NCBI GenBank assembly: GCA_946414025.1
Contig: CAMKMX010000007.1
Location: 22,587-86,586 of the forward strand
DNA length: 64,000 nucleotides
From: an uncultured Fibrobacter sp.
GTDB lineage: Bacteria; Fibrobacterota; Fibrobacteria; Fibrobacterales; Fibrobacteraceae
Reading direction: 5' to 3'
This document shows, piece after piece, positions 8,792-18,076 of this stretch. Each line of letters begins with the position of its first letter. Within the stretch, counting starts at the first letter, position 1. A model generated the notes under the pieces. It saw only the letters and a list, made by a program, of their open reading frames with translations, was not told the DNA's origin and ran no database searches. Both the position numbers and the translations under genes were made by a program.

Positions 8792-8800
8792 ATGGTGGCG

Positions 8801-8808
8801 CAAATATA
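8801..8808 (-). promoter_or_regulatory. TATATTTG promoter box of tRNA-Gln
   Basis: TATATTTG on the minus strand 9 nt upstream of the mature tRNA 5' end. A TTTG lies 18 nt further upstream, matching the TTTG/TAnnTTTG promoter layout of Bacteroidota. Confidence 0.5.
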
Positions 8809-8839
8809 GAAAATACGCCCCAAATTCAAAGGGATTCGC

Positions 8840-9727
8840 CTAAAAACCCTGGAAAAAACGGGTCACGGCGAGGTATCTGGAAATGGGTTTCAGGGATTCC
8901 AGGGCAGATTCCGCCTGGCTCCGGGTCCCGAAAACGCCAAAGATAGAGGCTCCCGACCCCGACATGAGGACAGAAGTCGCCCCCAGGCGGATCATCTGTT
9001 GCTTCAACTGTTCTACCAAGGGGTGCTTGGGGAATACCGAAATCTCGAAACTGTTGAAGACGTTTTCCAGGGCGAAATCTATGGCGGAACCCGAATTTTC
9101 TGCAGGACTAGAACCGGCCGCAGCCCTGAAGCCCGACTTGTACGCTTCCCAGCGGTCGGGGCCCGACTTGGGAACTCCGGCGTAGGCGTCCTTGGTGGGA
9201 ACGGCGTCCAGCGGGGTCGCTACGAGCAGGTGCTGACCGTCTTTCAGCTGGAGCGGTTCGATGGGCGTAAGCTTTTCGCCGATGCCCTCGGCAAACGCCG
9301 AGCCGCCTCTGACCAGAAAGGGAACGTCGGCACCGAGACTTGCGCCCAGTTCCTCCAGGGCCTCCATAGGCAGGTCCAACTTCCAGAGGCGGTTCAGCAA
9401 CCTAAGGGTTGCTGCGGCATCGGCAGAGCCTCCACCAAGGCCAGCGCCCAAGGGCATCACCTTTTCCAGATACAGGTCAACGCCCTTCGATACACGGTAG
9501 GCCTCTTGCATCAGGGCTGCCGCCTTGAACACCAGGTCCGATTCCTTGGGGTATTCCTGAGGAACGTTGTACTCCAGGGTAATCTTGTCGTCGTCTCGAA
9601 GGGTGGCCGAAACCGTATCGCCCACGTCGATAGTCTGGAAAAGGGTTCCCAGATCGTGGTAACCGTCTTCGCGCTTGCGGATGACGTCAAGGAAGAGATT
9701 GATTTTAGCAGGAGCGAATTCTTTCAT
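8840..9727 (-). CDS. ispE: 4-diphosphocytidyl-2-C-methyl-D-erythritol kinase
   Basis: GHMP-family kinase that phosphorylates CDP-methylerythritol in the MEP isoprenoid pathway. It has 295 residues, normal length. Seen: FAPAKINLFLDV at the N-terminus with the substrate-binding lysine, DGYHDL, the ATP-binding glycine-rich loop PLGAGLGGGSADAA, and the C-terminal MSGSGASIFGVF motif. It sits between ftsK and tRNA-Gln on the same strand. No strong Shine-Dalgarno sequence is visible before the ATG. Confidence 0.97.
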   Translation of the reverse strand: MKEFAPAKINLFLDVIRKREDGYHDLGTLFQTIDVGDTVSATLRDDDKITLEYNVPQEYPKESDLVFKAAALMQEAYRVSKGVDLYLEKVMPLGAGLGGGSADAAATLRLLNRLWKLDLPMEALEELGASLGADVPFLVRGGSAFAEGIGEKLTPIEPLQLKDGQHLLVATPLDAVPTKDAYAGVPKSGPDRWEAYKSGFRAAAGSSPAENSGSAIDFALENVFNSFEISVFPKHPLVEQLKQQMIRLGATSVLMSGSGASIFGVFGTRSQAESALESLKPISRYLAVTRFFQGF

Positions 9728-9732
9728 GGGGC

Positions 9733-9764
9733 GTAGGATCTAGAGACTAGGATTTAGGGGTTAG
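9733..9764. repeat. Low-complexity intergenic tract R2
   Basis: The ispE-ftsK gap consists of TAGGATCTAGAGACTAGG and TTTAGGGGTTAG, the same words as in the tracts at 5.7 and 56.4 kb. Confidence 0.6.
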
Positions 9765-12649
9765 CGGAAGGTTCCGGAGCGTTCCAGTTGCATGAGCTGA
9801 TCCATGTCAATAAGCATGGCGCGGGGCTTGGAATTGCCTGTACTGCGGGCGCACAGACCAAGACCGAACAGCTGGTCCACAATCTTGCCTGCCCGGCTGT
9901 AGCCTACGCTAAAGTGGCGCTGCACCGCCGAGGTAGAAAGGCCGTTGCCGCATTCGATAGCCCACTTGGCCACCTCAAACAACAGCTTATCCTTCTTCTC
10001 GCTCATGGCGGCGTTTTCTTCGCCATCCTCCCCTTCTCCGCCTTCTTCGGCAACCTCGAAGGTTTCCAGCTGCGGGTAGCACACATTCTGGTTGGAGCAG
10101 GCGTCGGCCAGCTTTTCCGCTTCTTCGTCGCTGAGGAATGCCCCATGCAGGCGCACCGGGTCGGGAGCGTTCACCGCCTTGTAAAGCATGTCGCCACGGC
10201 CCAGGAGTTTTTCGGCGCCGGCGTGGTCCATCACCGTACGAGCATCCACGTTAGAGGCCACCTTGAAACTGATACGTGTAGGCAGGTTCGCCTTGATGTT
10301 ACCGGTAATCACCTTCACCGACGGACGCTGGGTGGCAAGCACCAGGTGAATGCCAACAGCACGGGCCTTGGCGGCCAGGCGGCTCACGTTCTTCTCGATT
10401 TCCTTGCCGGCCACCATCATCAAGTCGGCCATCTCGTCGATAATCACCACGATAAAGGCCATGCGGTGTCCACGGTCCTCTTCGGGAACCTCTTCCGGGA
10501 GTTCTCCCGCCTCGAACTTGGCATTGAAACCGCCAATATTTCTGACCTTCGCCGAAGCAAGGACTTCGGTGCGCCTATCCATCTCGTAGCAAAGCCACTG
10601 GAGCGCCTGGATAGCCACCTCCGGCTTGGTAATCACAGGCGCCAGCAGGTGCGGGATGTTCTCGTACATCTTCAGTTCCACCGCCTTCGGGTCCACAAGA
10701 ATCATGCGGAGTTCGTCGGGAGTCTTGCTGAAGAGCATGCTGGCCATGAGGGCGTTAATGCAAACGGACTTACCGGAACCCGTCTGGCCCGCAATCATCA
10801 GGTGGGGTGCTTTTGCCAGGTCCATGGCAAAAGGTTCGCCCGAAATGTCCTTGCCAAGAGCCATGACAATCTTTTCGGGAGAAGGCTTGAAGGCCTCGCT
10901 CTCGAAAATGTCGCGACCGAAAATGGTCTGCATCTTGCGGTTGGGAATCTCGATACCCACCGCACCCTTTCCAGGAATCGGGGCGAGAATTCGTATGGAC
11001 ACCGCCTTCAGGGCCATGGCCAGGTCATCTTGCAGGGCGCTGAACTGTGAGACCTTCACGCCCGGACCTGGTTCCACCTCGAAGCGGGTAATGACGGGCC
11101 CGGTCTCGCAGCCCACCACCTTGCCTTTCACCTTGAAATTTTCCAGCTTTTCTTCCAGCATCTTGCCGATGGCGTTCAACTCGTCCACCGTATAGTCCGC
11201 CGGCTGGGGCTCGTGGGTGTCAAGGATTTCATCTACGGAGGGTACCTTGTATTCGTCGTAGTGCACCGTCGGGTCGGGCTGTGGAATACCGGTAACGCCG
11301 GAGCCGGTGACGGTCGTGCCGCCAGAAGACGTGCCGATATTGCTGGGCGGCACATAACTCGGGTCCTGGTCCACCTCGTCAGACGAGACCACCTGGGGAA
11401 TAAAGTCCTCTTCATCTTCATCGGACTCTGCCGACGGTTCTGCGTTACCCTCTTGCGTCGACTCCTCATTGCCGGCCATCGTTTTCGCGACGGTTGCCGC
11501 CTGGGTTTCTTCGACAGAACCCGCCACAACGGTAGCCTCTTCGGGTGCCGCTCCTGCCACGACAGTAGCCTCGTCCGTAGTTTCGCTTTCGCCTCCGCGA
11601 ACAGCGCCCTTCACCACCAGGTTCCCCTGGCGTTCGTTTTCCCAGTTGATTTCTTCACGGGCGCGACGGATTTCAGCAATCTTGTTCCGGATTTCGCGAA
11701 TTTCCAGGGCACTCATGTGAGTTCCATTCTCGCGAAGTTCCTTTTCCAAACGCAAAATTTCAGGGTCCTCGCCCAAAGGTTTCGGAGCAGGCTTTTCAGC
11801 AACCGTTCCAAAGGAGCCCTCTACAAGGGTTCCTTCCACCATCCCATCCACCATGGGCGCTTCCGCAGCGGAAGTGTCCACCGCCTCCATCCAGTTCTTG
11901 CGGGCACTGAAAGGCTTGAGCACGCCCTTGTGCTTGGTCCTGTAGGCGTCGGGAATGTTGAAAATGGTGGTATCCCCATCCATGGTGATACCCTTGCGAA
12001 CCGTGGTCGTCTCGTCGGAGTCTTCCCCGTCGCTTTCGCCATCGCCTTCACCAGCAGGGGCTTTTTCCTTTATGCCGCGAATCTTGCGGAACAGGGCAGC
12101 AAAATGCCCGAAGCGGAGCCCGAAACAGAAGAACAGCACCGCCACCAGAACAAGGGACAGAACAATCACCGGAATAAACAGCACGTCACCGCAAAGGGGG
12201 CCCACGATGTTGGAATCCAGAAAGCGGCCCACGATTCCGCCCCGCATGATGAATACATCTTCGGAAACGCCCGCCTTGCCATGAACGGGGATGGACATCA
12301 GCACGCACAGGTCCAGACCCACGATAGAAAGGCCGAGAGCCACGCGGAACAGTTTCTTGCGCAGGCCCTGGAAAGTGATGAACAAGCCCCACAGCATCAC
12401 GGACAGGATAATGAATATCACGGGCAACTTGCCGAAGGCAAAATTCAAGAAGTCCCCGAACCGAGTCATGATTCCCTTTTCGGAACCTACATAGACCACG
12501 CTAATGCAAGACAACAGGGCAATAGCGGATATGGCGATGAGCCCGTAGCCCACCACCATGGCCCCCAGGGAACGTTCCTCCGAATTTTCCACCTGTTCCG
12601 TTTTTGCAGGTGTTGTTTTACGACCGGTTTTCTTTTTTTGAGTTGCCAA
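9761..12649 (-). CDS. ftsK: DNA translocase FtsK
   Basis: Membrane-anchored motor that pumps chromosome termini through the division septum and activates dimer resolution. It has 962 residues. N-terminal part: four hydrophobic membrane segments within about residues 30-195. A long acidic Ala/Glu/Thr-rich linker follows. The motor has the beta-alpha domain, Walker A AGQTGSGKS near 620, Walker B VVIIDEMADLMM and ATQRPSVKVITG. The final ~65 residues are the gamma winged helix that reads KOPS sites (STSAVQRHFSVGYSRAG). The start chosen is TTG, since AAGGAG lies 7 nt upstream; the upstream in-frame ATG precedes that site. Confidence 0.96.
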   Translation of the reverse strand: MATQKKKTGRKTTPAKTEQVENSEERSLGAMVVGYGLIAISAIALLSCISVVYVGSEKGIMTRFGDFLNFAFGKLPVIFIILSVMLWGLFITFQGLRKKLFRVALGLSIVGLDLCVLMSIPVHGKAGVSEDVFIMRGGIVGRFLDSNIVGPLCGDVLFIPVIVLSLVLVAVLFFCFGLRFGHFAALFRKIRGIKEKAPAGEGDGESDGEDSDETTTVRKGITMDGDTTIFNIPDAYRTKHKGVLKPFSARKNWMEAVDTSAAEAPMVDGMVEGTLVEGSFGTVAEKPAPKPLGEDPEILRLEKELRENGTHMSALEIREIRNKIAEIRRAREEINWENERQGNLVVKGAVRGGESETTDEATVVAGAAPEEATVVAGSVEETQAATVAKTMAGNEESTQEGNAEPSAESDEDEEDFIPQVVSSDEVDQDPSYVPPSNIGTSSGGTTVTGSGVTGIPQPDPTVHYDEYKVPSVDEILDTHEPQPADYTVDELNAIGKMLEEKLENFKVKGKVVGCETGPVITRFEVEPGPGVKVSQFSALQDDLAMALKAVSIRILAPIPGKGAVGIEIPNRKMQTIFGRDIFESEAFKPSPEKIVMALGKDISGEPFAMDLAKAPHLMIAGQTGSGKSVCINALMASMLFSKTPDELRMILVDPKAVELKMYENIPHLLAPVITKPEVAIQALQWLCYEMDRRTEVLASAKVRNIGGFNAKFEAGELPEEVPEEDRGHRMAFIVVIIDEMADLMMVAGKEIEKNVSRLAAKARAVGIHLVLATQRPSVKVITGNIKANLPTRISFKVASNVDARTVMDHAGAEKLLGRGDMLYKAVNAPDPVRLHGAFLSDEEAEKLADACSNQNVCYPQLETFEVAEEGGEGEDGEENAAMSEKKDKLLFEVAKWAIECGNGLSTSAVQRHFSVGYSRAGKIVDQLFGLGLCARSTGNSKPRAMLIDMDQLMQLERSGTFR

Positions 12650-12699
12650 ATTAAAGCTCCTTCGCCATTGCATTGGAAATATAACTAAAACCCATTTAT

Positions 12700-12705
12700 T
12701 ATTAT
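12700..12705 (+). promoter_or_regulatory. -10-like box of the cyclase gene
   Basis: TATTAT ends 7 nt before the cyclase ATG. No Shine-Dalgarno sequence is present in the 63-bp divergent gap to ftsK. Confidence 0.4.
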
Positions 12706-12712
12706 TGACAAT

Positions 12713-15700
12713 ATGCAGATAAAACTGTCAAAAAAATTAAAGAAGCTCCTGATTGGTTTTGGACTCACTTCTGTCCTTGTCTTTCTCATTTTGTTCCTAG
12801 GCAACGTGCAGAACCCACAGCTAGATGGAGTACGCAACGGTGCAGAATCCCTAGAATACCTGTTCTACGACATGTTCTTCAAGGTCAAGACGGGCAAGAC
12901 CCACAACCTCGAAGAAACCGGCGACAAGAACGCCCTGAACAGCCATTACGACCCAAACATCTTTATCGTGGATATTGACGAACCCTCCCTGGCAAAACTG
13001 GGAAACTACAACACCTGGGACCGTTCCATCCACGCCGACGTGGTCAAGAACCTGAGCAACGGAGGGGCATCGGCCATCGGCTTCGATATCTTGTTCAAGA
13101 ACGCCGATTTCGGCGAACAGAAGACCCAACAGGTCACCACCATGCTGAACAAGCTGAGCCCTGACACTCCCTGGGATTCCCTGGGGGGCGACATCCGCAC
13201 CTTCTACAATTACGACTCCATGCTTGTCAGCGCCGTCAAGGAAAGCGGGAACACCATCGTCTGCAACATTTTTGACAGCTACCAGTCCTACAAGCACGAA
13301 TCCCAGTGGAGGCCCCTCAGCACCGCCGAACGGGCCGATGAAATCGGCTACAGCTCCACCTTCGAGCTGTCGCAGGCGGACTCCGCCCAAAATATCGAAC
13401 CCAAGGACCTGCTGGACAACATCTTCCCGGAACTGGCCCACGCCGGCGCACAGATGGGTTCGGTAAACGCCTACCCCGATGACGACGGCGTGGTCCGCCG
13501 CGTGTCGCTCCTTTACCGTTTCCCCAGTCCCGAACTCTATTCCGGAGTCGAAAGCAAGATATACTCCACCATGCCCCTGATGAGCCTTCTGCACCTGTTC
13601 CATCAAAAACCAGAAAACGTGAAAATCAAGATGGGGCAGTTCATTGACCTGGGCAAACCCTTCGGCATCTACAGGGATTCCTCGGGATTTTACCACACCA
13701 CCTTCCCCCAGTTCAGCTATCCCATGTTCCAGGCGCTCCATAAAAAAATCAGGGAAGCCGCCAAGAAGCCCGAAGAAAACAGCCAGTTCATCGACATTTC
13801 CTCAAAAATCATCGCCACCAAGAACAGCGAAGGAAGCGTCACCTTCGAAATCTTTGAAGGCCAGATGTTAAACGAGACTCTTTCCGACGCCCTTTCCCAG
13901 ATTGACGTTTCCATGCTGGATTCCCTGGGCGAAGACGAAGAAAAAGAAATTACAGACAACATTACCGTCAAGCGGGACGAGGAAGGCGCAGGCCGTTTTG
14001 TGCTCTCCGATAGCGAAGAAGACGAAGAGGCGGTCATCACTCCCTATATCGTGAATACCGTCAAGTATTTTGCGGACTCACTGCAAAGGCTTCCACCAAA
14101 CAAGCCCACCCATATTTCCATGGACATGGACATCCATTACGACATCGCCAAGAAAAAGTGGGTATCCAACCTGGTCATTTTGAACAACGACGTGCTGACA
14201 GACATTATCAACACCTCCGAAGAACGCATCAACAACCTGGGCGAAGGCAAAGAAATCCGGTTCGGCAAGGTGAAACAGATTCCTATCGACCGCTGGGGAC
14301 ATTACCAAATCAATTACAAGGGCCGCTACAATACAGCTGAAACGGAAAGGGTTTTCCAGCACCTGTCCTATTACGACATTACCAAGAACCGCGTTGACCC
14401 GGGACTTTTCCAGGGCAAGATTTTCATTCTGGGTTCGGCGGCCCCGGCCCTGTTCGACTTTGTGACCGCCCCCCACGAAGAAAACTACCCCGGCGTGCTG
14501 ACCCACGCCACCATCCTCCAGAATATCCTGAACGACGACTTCCTGGTGACCCTGCAAGAGCGCTACCAGCAGATTATCGTGGTGTTACTCGCCCTGGTTT
14601 GCCTGCTGGTGGGCCTCTACGTAAAGAGCTACATCTCTATCGCGCTTTCCTTTGTGCTGATGGGCGGCTACCTGGGCATCGCCTACCATTACTTTGAACA
14701 GGGGCTCTACCTTGGAGCTTCCAAGCAGATTTTCGCCATCCTGTTCACCAACATTATCGCCCTGATTATCCAGTTCTATTTCGAGACCAAGGAAAAGCGC
14801 TTCCTGGGCAATGCCTTCAAGCAATACATTTCTCCTGAACTGATCGACGAGATGGTGAACAATGAAATCATGCCTACCCTGGGCGGTTCCAAGTCCAACA
14901 TCACCGCCTACTTTACCGACATCGCGAGCTTCTCCACCTTCTCCGAAAAAATCGGGGACCCCAGCAAGCTGGTGGAACTTCTGAACGAATACCTTACCGC
15001 CATGACGGACACCCTGCTAGAGAACAAGGGCACATTGGACAAGTACGAAGGGGACGCCATCATCGCCTTCTTCGGGGCACCCATGCCGCTGCCCAACCAC
15101 GCCCAGAACGCCTGCGACAGCGCCGTGGACATGCAGACCAAGCTCATGGCCCTCCGCAAGAAATGGGCGGGCGAAGGAAACAAGTGGCCCAAGGTAGTCC
15201 ACGACATGCACATGAGAATCGGTATCAACTCCGGCGACATCGTGACCGGCAACATGGGTTCCACCATGCGCAAGAACTACACCATGATGGGCGACGCCGT
15301 GAACCTGGCCGCCCGCCTGGAAAGTGCCGCCAAACAGTACGGTGCCTACATCCAGATAAGCGAAGACACCCAGAAACACCTGGACGAAGGCCGGTTCATC
15401 TACCGCTCGCTGGACACAATCCGCGTGATAGGCAAGAGCCAGCCCGTCAAGACCTTCGAACTGCTGGCAAAGCCCGGCTGCGAAAACGAAGCACAGTTAC
15501 ACAAGCTTGTGGAAATCTGGGAACAGGCCCGCACCGCCTACTTAGCGATGGACTGGGACCGCGCCGAGAAACTGTTCACGGAATGCCTGGATTACGAGCC
15601 CCACCACCCCGACCGGGATCCGGGTTCCAAGACCACGCCTTCACACGTTTATATCAAGCGCTGCGAAGCTTATAAGGTAAACCCGCCCGTAGCCCAAGGC

Positions 15701-15739
15701 GAAACCTGGGACGGGGTGTTTACGGCTACAGAAAAATAG
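12713..15739 (+). CDS. CHASE2-domain class III adenylate cyclase
   Basis: Membrane sensor that probably makes cAMP. It has 1008 residues: a membrane segment at 11-30, an extracytoplasmic CHASE2 sensor from about 45 to 600 with a long acidic insertion near 390-480, three membrane segments at about 615-690, then the catalytic domain at about 720-900. Metal aspartates are D736 (FTDIASF) and D781 (YEGDAI); the adenine-selecting pair is K777 and T857; transition-state residues are N864 and R868. The Lys-Thr pair puts it in class IIIb rather than IIIa, and argues against guanylate cyclase. The C-terminal ~90 residues look like a degenerate TPR. It is monocistronic, ending in a strong terminator. 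Confidence 0.9.
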   Translation: MQIKLSKKLKKLLIGFGLTSVLVFLILFLGNVQNPQLDGVRNGAESLEYLFYDMFFKVKTGKTHNLEETGDKNALNSHYDPNIFIVDIDEPSLAKLGNYNTWDRSIHADVVKNLSNGGASAIGFDILFKNADFGEQKTQQVTTMLNKLSPDTPWDSLGGDIRTFYNYDSMLVSAVKESGNTIVCNIFDSYQSYKHESQWRPLSTAERADEIGYSSTFELSQADSAQNIEPKDLLDNIFPELAHAGAQMGSVNAYPDDDGVVRRVSLLYRFPSPELYSGVESKIYSTMPLMSLLHLFHQKPENVKIKMGQFIDLGKPFGIYRDSSGFYHTTFPQFSYPMFQALHKKIREAAKKPEENSQFIDISSKIIATKNSEGSVTFEIFEGQMLNETLSDALSQIDVSMLDSLGEDEEKEITDNITVKRDEEGAGRFVLSDSEEDEEAVITPYIVNTVKYFADSLQRLPPNKPTHISMDMDIHYDIAKKKWVSNLVILNNDVLTDIINTSEERINNLGEGKEIRFGKVKQIPIDRWGHYQINYKGRYNTAETERVFQHLSYYDITKNRVDPGLFQGKIFILGSAAPALFDFVTAPHEENYPGVLTHATILQNILNDDFLVTLQERYQQIIVVLLALVCLLVGLYVKSYISIALSFVLMGGYLGIAYHYFEQGLYLGASKQIFAILFTNIIALIIQFYFETKEKRFLGNAFKQYISPELIDEMVNNEIMPTLGGSKSNITAYFTDIASFSTFSEKIGDPSKLVELLNEYLTAMTDTLLENKGTLDKYEGDAIIAFFGAPMPLPNHAQNACDSAVDMQTKLMALRKKWAGEGNKWPKVVHDMHMRIGINSGDIVTGNMGSTMRKNYTMMGDAVNLAARLESAAKQYGAYIQISEDTQKHLDEGRFIYRSLDTIRVIGKSQPVKTFELLAKPGCENEAQLHKLVEIWEQARTAYLAMDWDRAEKLFTECLDYEPHHPDRDPGSKTTPSHVYIKRCEAYKVNPPVAQGETWDGVFTATEK

Positions 15740-15758
15740 CGGCATAGCCGCTATTTTT
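15732..15758. terminator. Bidirectional terminator between the cyclase gene and panC
   Basis: Perfect 12-bp stem AAAAATAGCGGC / GCCGCTATTTTT with a 3-nt loop. It overlaps the cyclase stop codon, and has a T-run on both strands, so it can serve the convergent panC operon as well. Confidence 0.85.
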
Positions 15759-15790
15759 CAATTACGAATTCGGATTTCGGAATTCAGAAT
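15759..15790. repeat. Low-complexity intergenic tract R3
   Basis: GAATTCGGATTTCGGAATTCAG, a short run of GAATTC/CGGA words. The related words CCGAACTCCGAATTCCG occur in the tract at 57.8 kb. Confidence 0.5.
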
Positions 15791-16641
15791 TAGTTCAGCT
15801 CGATATTGTCAATCAGGCGAGTCTTGCCGAAGAAGGCGGCCACGAGGATGACCACCTTGTCGCCATCGCGGAGGACGCCGTTGAACTTCTGCAAGTTCTT
15901 CTGGTTCACCACTTCCACGTACTGGACCTGGCCGCGATTAGCCAGCACGGACTTCAGCACGATATCCCTGAGACGCACCACACCGCGCTCGCCGCCTTCG
16001 AAAGCCTTCTTGGCCAACTTCAGACCTTCGGAAATGCCTAACGCCTGCTTGCGTTCGTCGGCTGTCAGGTACTCGTTACGGCTAGAAAGGGCAAGACCAG
16101 ATTCTTCGCGGACGATAGGCACCCGATAAATTTCGATGTCGAAGTTCAGGTCCTTCACCATCTTTTCGATGAGGAACACCTGCTGGTAGTCCTTCTCGCC
16201 AAAGAAAGCCTTGTTCGCCCCAGATATCAGGAACAGTTTGGCCACTACGGTCAAGACACCGCGGAAATGACCCGGGCGGTAAGCACCGCAGTACATGCTT
16301 TCAAGGGTTTCGTCCCGCACCAGGGTCAGCGGGTCGCCATCGGGATACATCTCGGCAACGCTGGGCGCAAAGACATAGTCCGCTCCCAAGGATTCCGCCA
16401 ATTTGGCATCGGCTTCCAGACGCTTGGGGTACTTGTCCAGGTCTTCGTTGCGACCGAACTGGATAGGATTCAAGAAAACGCTCACCACCGTCACTTCGCA
16501 TTTCTTTACGGACTCCTTGATCAACGCCCCGTGACCGTCGTGGAGAGCTCCCATGGTGGGCACAAGTCCAATGACCTTGTCCTTCTTGATAAGGGGTTTC
16601 AGGGTTTCACGTAATTCCGCTATAGTCTTGATGATTTGCAT
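15790..16641 (-). CDS. panC: Pantothenate synthetase
   Basis: ATP-dependent ligase joining pantoate and beta-alanine in coenzyme A synthesis. It has 283 residues, normal. Seen: PTMGALHDGH with the two nucleotide-binding histidines H34 and H37, FLNPIQFGRNEDLDKYPR-like block, RPGHFRGVLTVV, FFGEKDYQQ and the KMSKS-like segment around LALSSRNEYL. Third gene of a folK-kinase-panC operon, 9 nt after the kinase stop, with AAGG before the start. panB and panD are not in the window. Confidence 0.97.
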   Translation of the reverse strand: MQIIKTIAELRETLKPLIKKDKVIGLVPTMGALHDGHGALIKESVKKCEVTVVSVFLNPIQFGRNEDLDKYPKRLEADAKLAESLGADYVFAPSVAEMYPDGDPLTLVRDETLESMYCGAYRPGHFRGVLTVVAKLFLISGANKAFFGEKDYQQVFLIEKMVKDLNFDIEIYRVPIVREESGLALSSRNEYLTADERKQALGISEGLKLAKKAFEGGERGVVRLRDIVLKSVLANRGQVQYVEVVNQKNLQKFNGVLRDGDKVVILVAAFFGKTRLIDNIELN

Positions 16642-16650
16642 ATTGCCTTC

Positions 16651-17301
16651 TTAGTTACCATCGGGAACAAAGTAGGTGGTCTGCCGCGGGCATTCCGCAA
16701 TAGCATCCAGGATTTGTTTCAGGTGATTTTCGTTGTGTACAAAGTCGATATTGTCCGTGTTGATAATCAGCACGGGGGCACTGGGGTAGTGCCAGAAAAG
16801 GTGGTCGTAGCGCTCTTGCAGGTCCTTGAGGTAGTTACCCTCGATGGCCTTTTCCATCTGGCGGCCACGGCCGCGAATGCGGTTCAGAAGTGTCGGGACG
16901 CTGGCCTGCAGGTAAACCACCAGGTCGGGTTTCGGCAGGTCCTTGTCCAGAGAGCGGGCCACCTGCTCGTACATGGTGTACTCGCTGTCGGAAAGGTTCT
17001 GGGCCGCAAAAATCTGGTCTTTGTCAAAGGTGTAGTCGCACACCAGCAGGTCGTGGAACAGGTCACTCTGGATTCCCGTGTTCTGCAACTGCTTGTGGCG
17101 GTCCAGCAAAAAGAACAGCTGGGTCTGGAAAGCGTAGGCTTCCCTATTCTCGTAAAATTTTTCAAGGAAGGGGTTTTCTGCAAAGTTTTCCTCGATGCAG
17201 AAGGCGTTCCACCGTTCGGCGATAATCCGAGCGAGTGTGGTCTTTCCGACCCCGATGACCCCTTCAATGGCCAAAAAATGCACGCCCTTGTCCGTAAGCA
17301 T
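16651..17301 (-). CDS. Deoxynucleoside kinase
   Basis: Phosphorylates deoxynucleosides, probably deoxyadenosine or deoxyguanosine, for nucleotide salvage. It has 216 residues. Seen: P-loop IEGVIGVGKTT at 12-22, a substrate segment FQTQLFFLLDRHKQL, the bacterial variant of the DRS motif in VCDYTFDKDQIFA, and the LID arginines in RIRGRGRQMEK. The substrate cannot be fixed from sequence. The start is the ATG that shares one base with the folK stop (TGATG), with GGGAG upstream; further upstream the frame is only a shadow of folK. Confidence 0.9.
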   Translation of the reverse strand: MLTDKGVHFLAIEGVIGVGKTTLARIIAERWNAFCIEENFAENPFLEKFYENREAYAFQTQLFFLLDRHKQLQNTGIQSDLFHDLLVCDYTFDKDQIFAAQNLSDSEYTMYEQVARSLDKDLPKPDLVVYLQASVPTLLNRIRGRGRQMEKAIEGNYLKDLQERYDHLFWHYPSAPVLIINTDNIDFVHNENHLKQILDAIAECPRQTTYFVPDGN

Positions 17302-17810
17302 CAGTCTCCCTCCCCTGTGACGGTGCGGAACGGGATTTTCCCCTCGCGGGCTAGCAAATCCGCAAGCAAACTTTTCACGGTACGCCCGTTCAACGGGTCT
17401 TCCCAATCGGGGGCGATATCGTTCAGCGGCACAAGCACGAACTGCCGGTGCAGAATCTCCCCGTGGGGAACCTGCGGCCTGCCGGACAGCACCTTGTTGC
17501 CGTAATACAAAAGATCTAAATCAATTTCCCTAGAATTCCAGTGTCCCCTGGGCTTGCGGCCCAGCACCAGCTCGGAACCCTTGAGGTAATGGAGCAGCCG
17601 CGTAGGCGTGCCCGCATACCAGAAACTCACTACCTGGTTGAAATACGGACCCTGGCCTTCAGGGCCTACCGGCGGAGTCTCGTAGATGGGGCTTTCTTTC
17701 CAGCCACCGGCAGAAATTCGGCGCAACATGTCACGCCCCTCAGAGAGGCGCTTGCCCCGAGGAGAAAGATTGCTGCCAAGAGCCACAAAAACTCTTTCTA
17801 AGGATTCCAC
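17301..17810 (-). CDS. folK: 6-hydroxymethyl-7,8-dihydropterin pyrophosphokinase
   Basis: Transfers pyrophosphate from ATP to hydroxymethyldihydropterin in folate synthesis. It has 169 residues. Seen: ALGSNL at the N-terminus, SPIYETPPVGPEGQGPYFNQ, the magnesium site in SREIDLDLLYYG, and a variant of the usual LPHP motif (VPHGEILHRQFVLVPL). The start is GTG; a TATATT box ends exactly 7 nt upstream and no Shine-Dalgarno sequence is present. Head of the folK-kinase-panC operon. folB and folP are absent nearby. Confidence 0.95.
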   Translation of the reverse strand: MESLERVFVALGSNLSPRGKRLSEGRDMLRRISAGGWKESPIYETPPVGPEGQGPYFNQVVSFWYAGTPTRLLHYLKGSELVLGRKPRGHWNSREIDLDLLYYGNKVLSGRPQVPHGEILHRQFVLVPLNDIAPDWEDPLNGRTVKSLLADLLAREGKIPFRTVTGEGD

Positions 17811-17817
17811 GACCCCT

Positions 17818-17823
17818 AATATA
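17818..17823 (-). promoter_or_regulatory. -10-like box of the folK operon
   Basis: TATATT on the minus strand with a 7-nt spacer (AGGGGTC) to the GTG start of folK, predicting a leaderless message. Confidence 0.5.
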
Positions 17824-17877
17824 GTTAAAACAACTTGTCATTTTTTCACTTTTTTTTGACATTTAAGCCGTTTTTTG

Positions 17878-17906
17878 CTGACAAAAACTTTTTTTTTATT
17901 TATCTT
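17878..17906 (+). promoter_or_regulatory. Possible rho promoter
   Basis: CTGACA, a 17-bp spacer and TATCTT resemble a -35/-10 pair in a very T-rich stretch. About 160 nt of AT-rich leader would precede the chosen rho start. A TTGACA at 17856 is an alternative -35. Confidence 0.3.
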
Positions 17907-18076
17907 ATAGGGCGTTGAGGGAGCAAAGCCTTCCCAATTTTATGGAGAGTATTTCTCCATCTTACCATATCCCCCATTCAAGTTCTTTTCCTCTTAAAAA
18001 AGACCTTACTATATCAAAGGATAATCTAGTGCCTAGATCAAAAAGTAATCCTGATGAAGGATTGAACGAAGTTTCT

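Noticed and set aside
17915..18076. 54-codon N-terminal extension of rho
   Set aside because: AT-rich codons and rare triplets (ATA, AGA, CTA) differ from the rest of the gene; treated as leader RNA.
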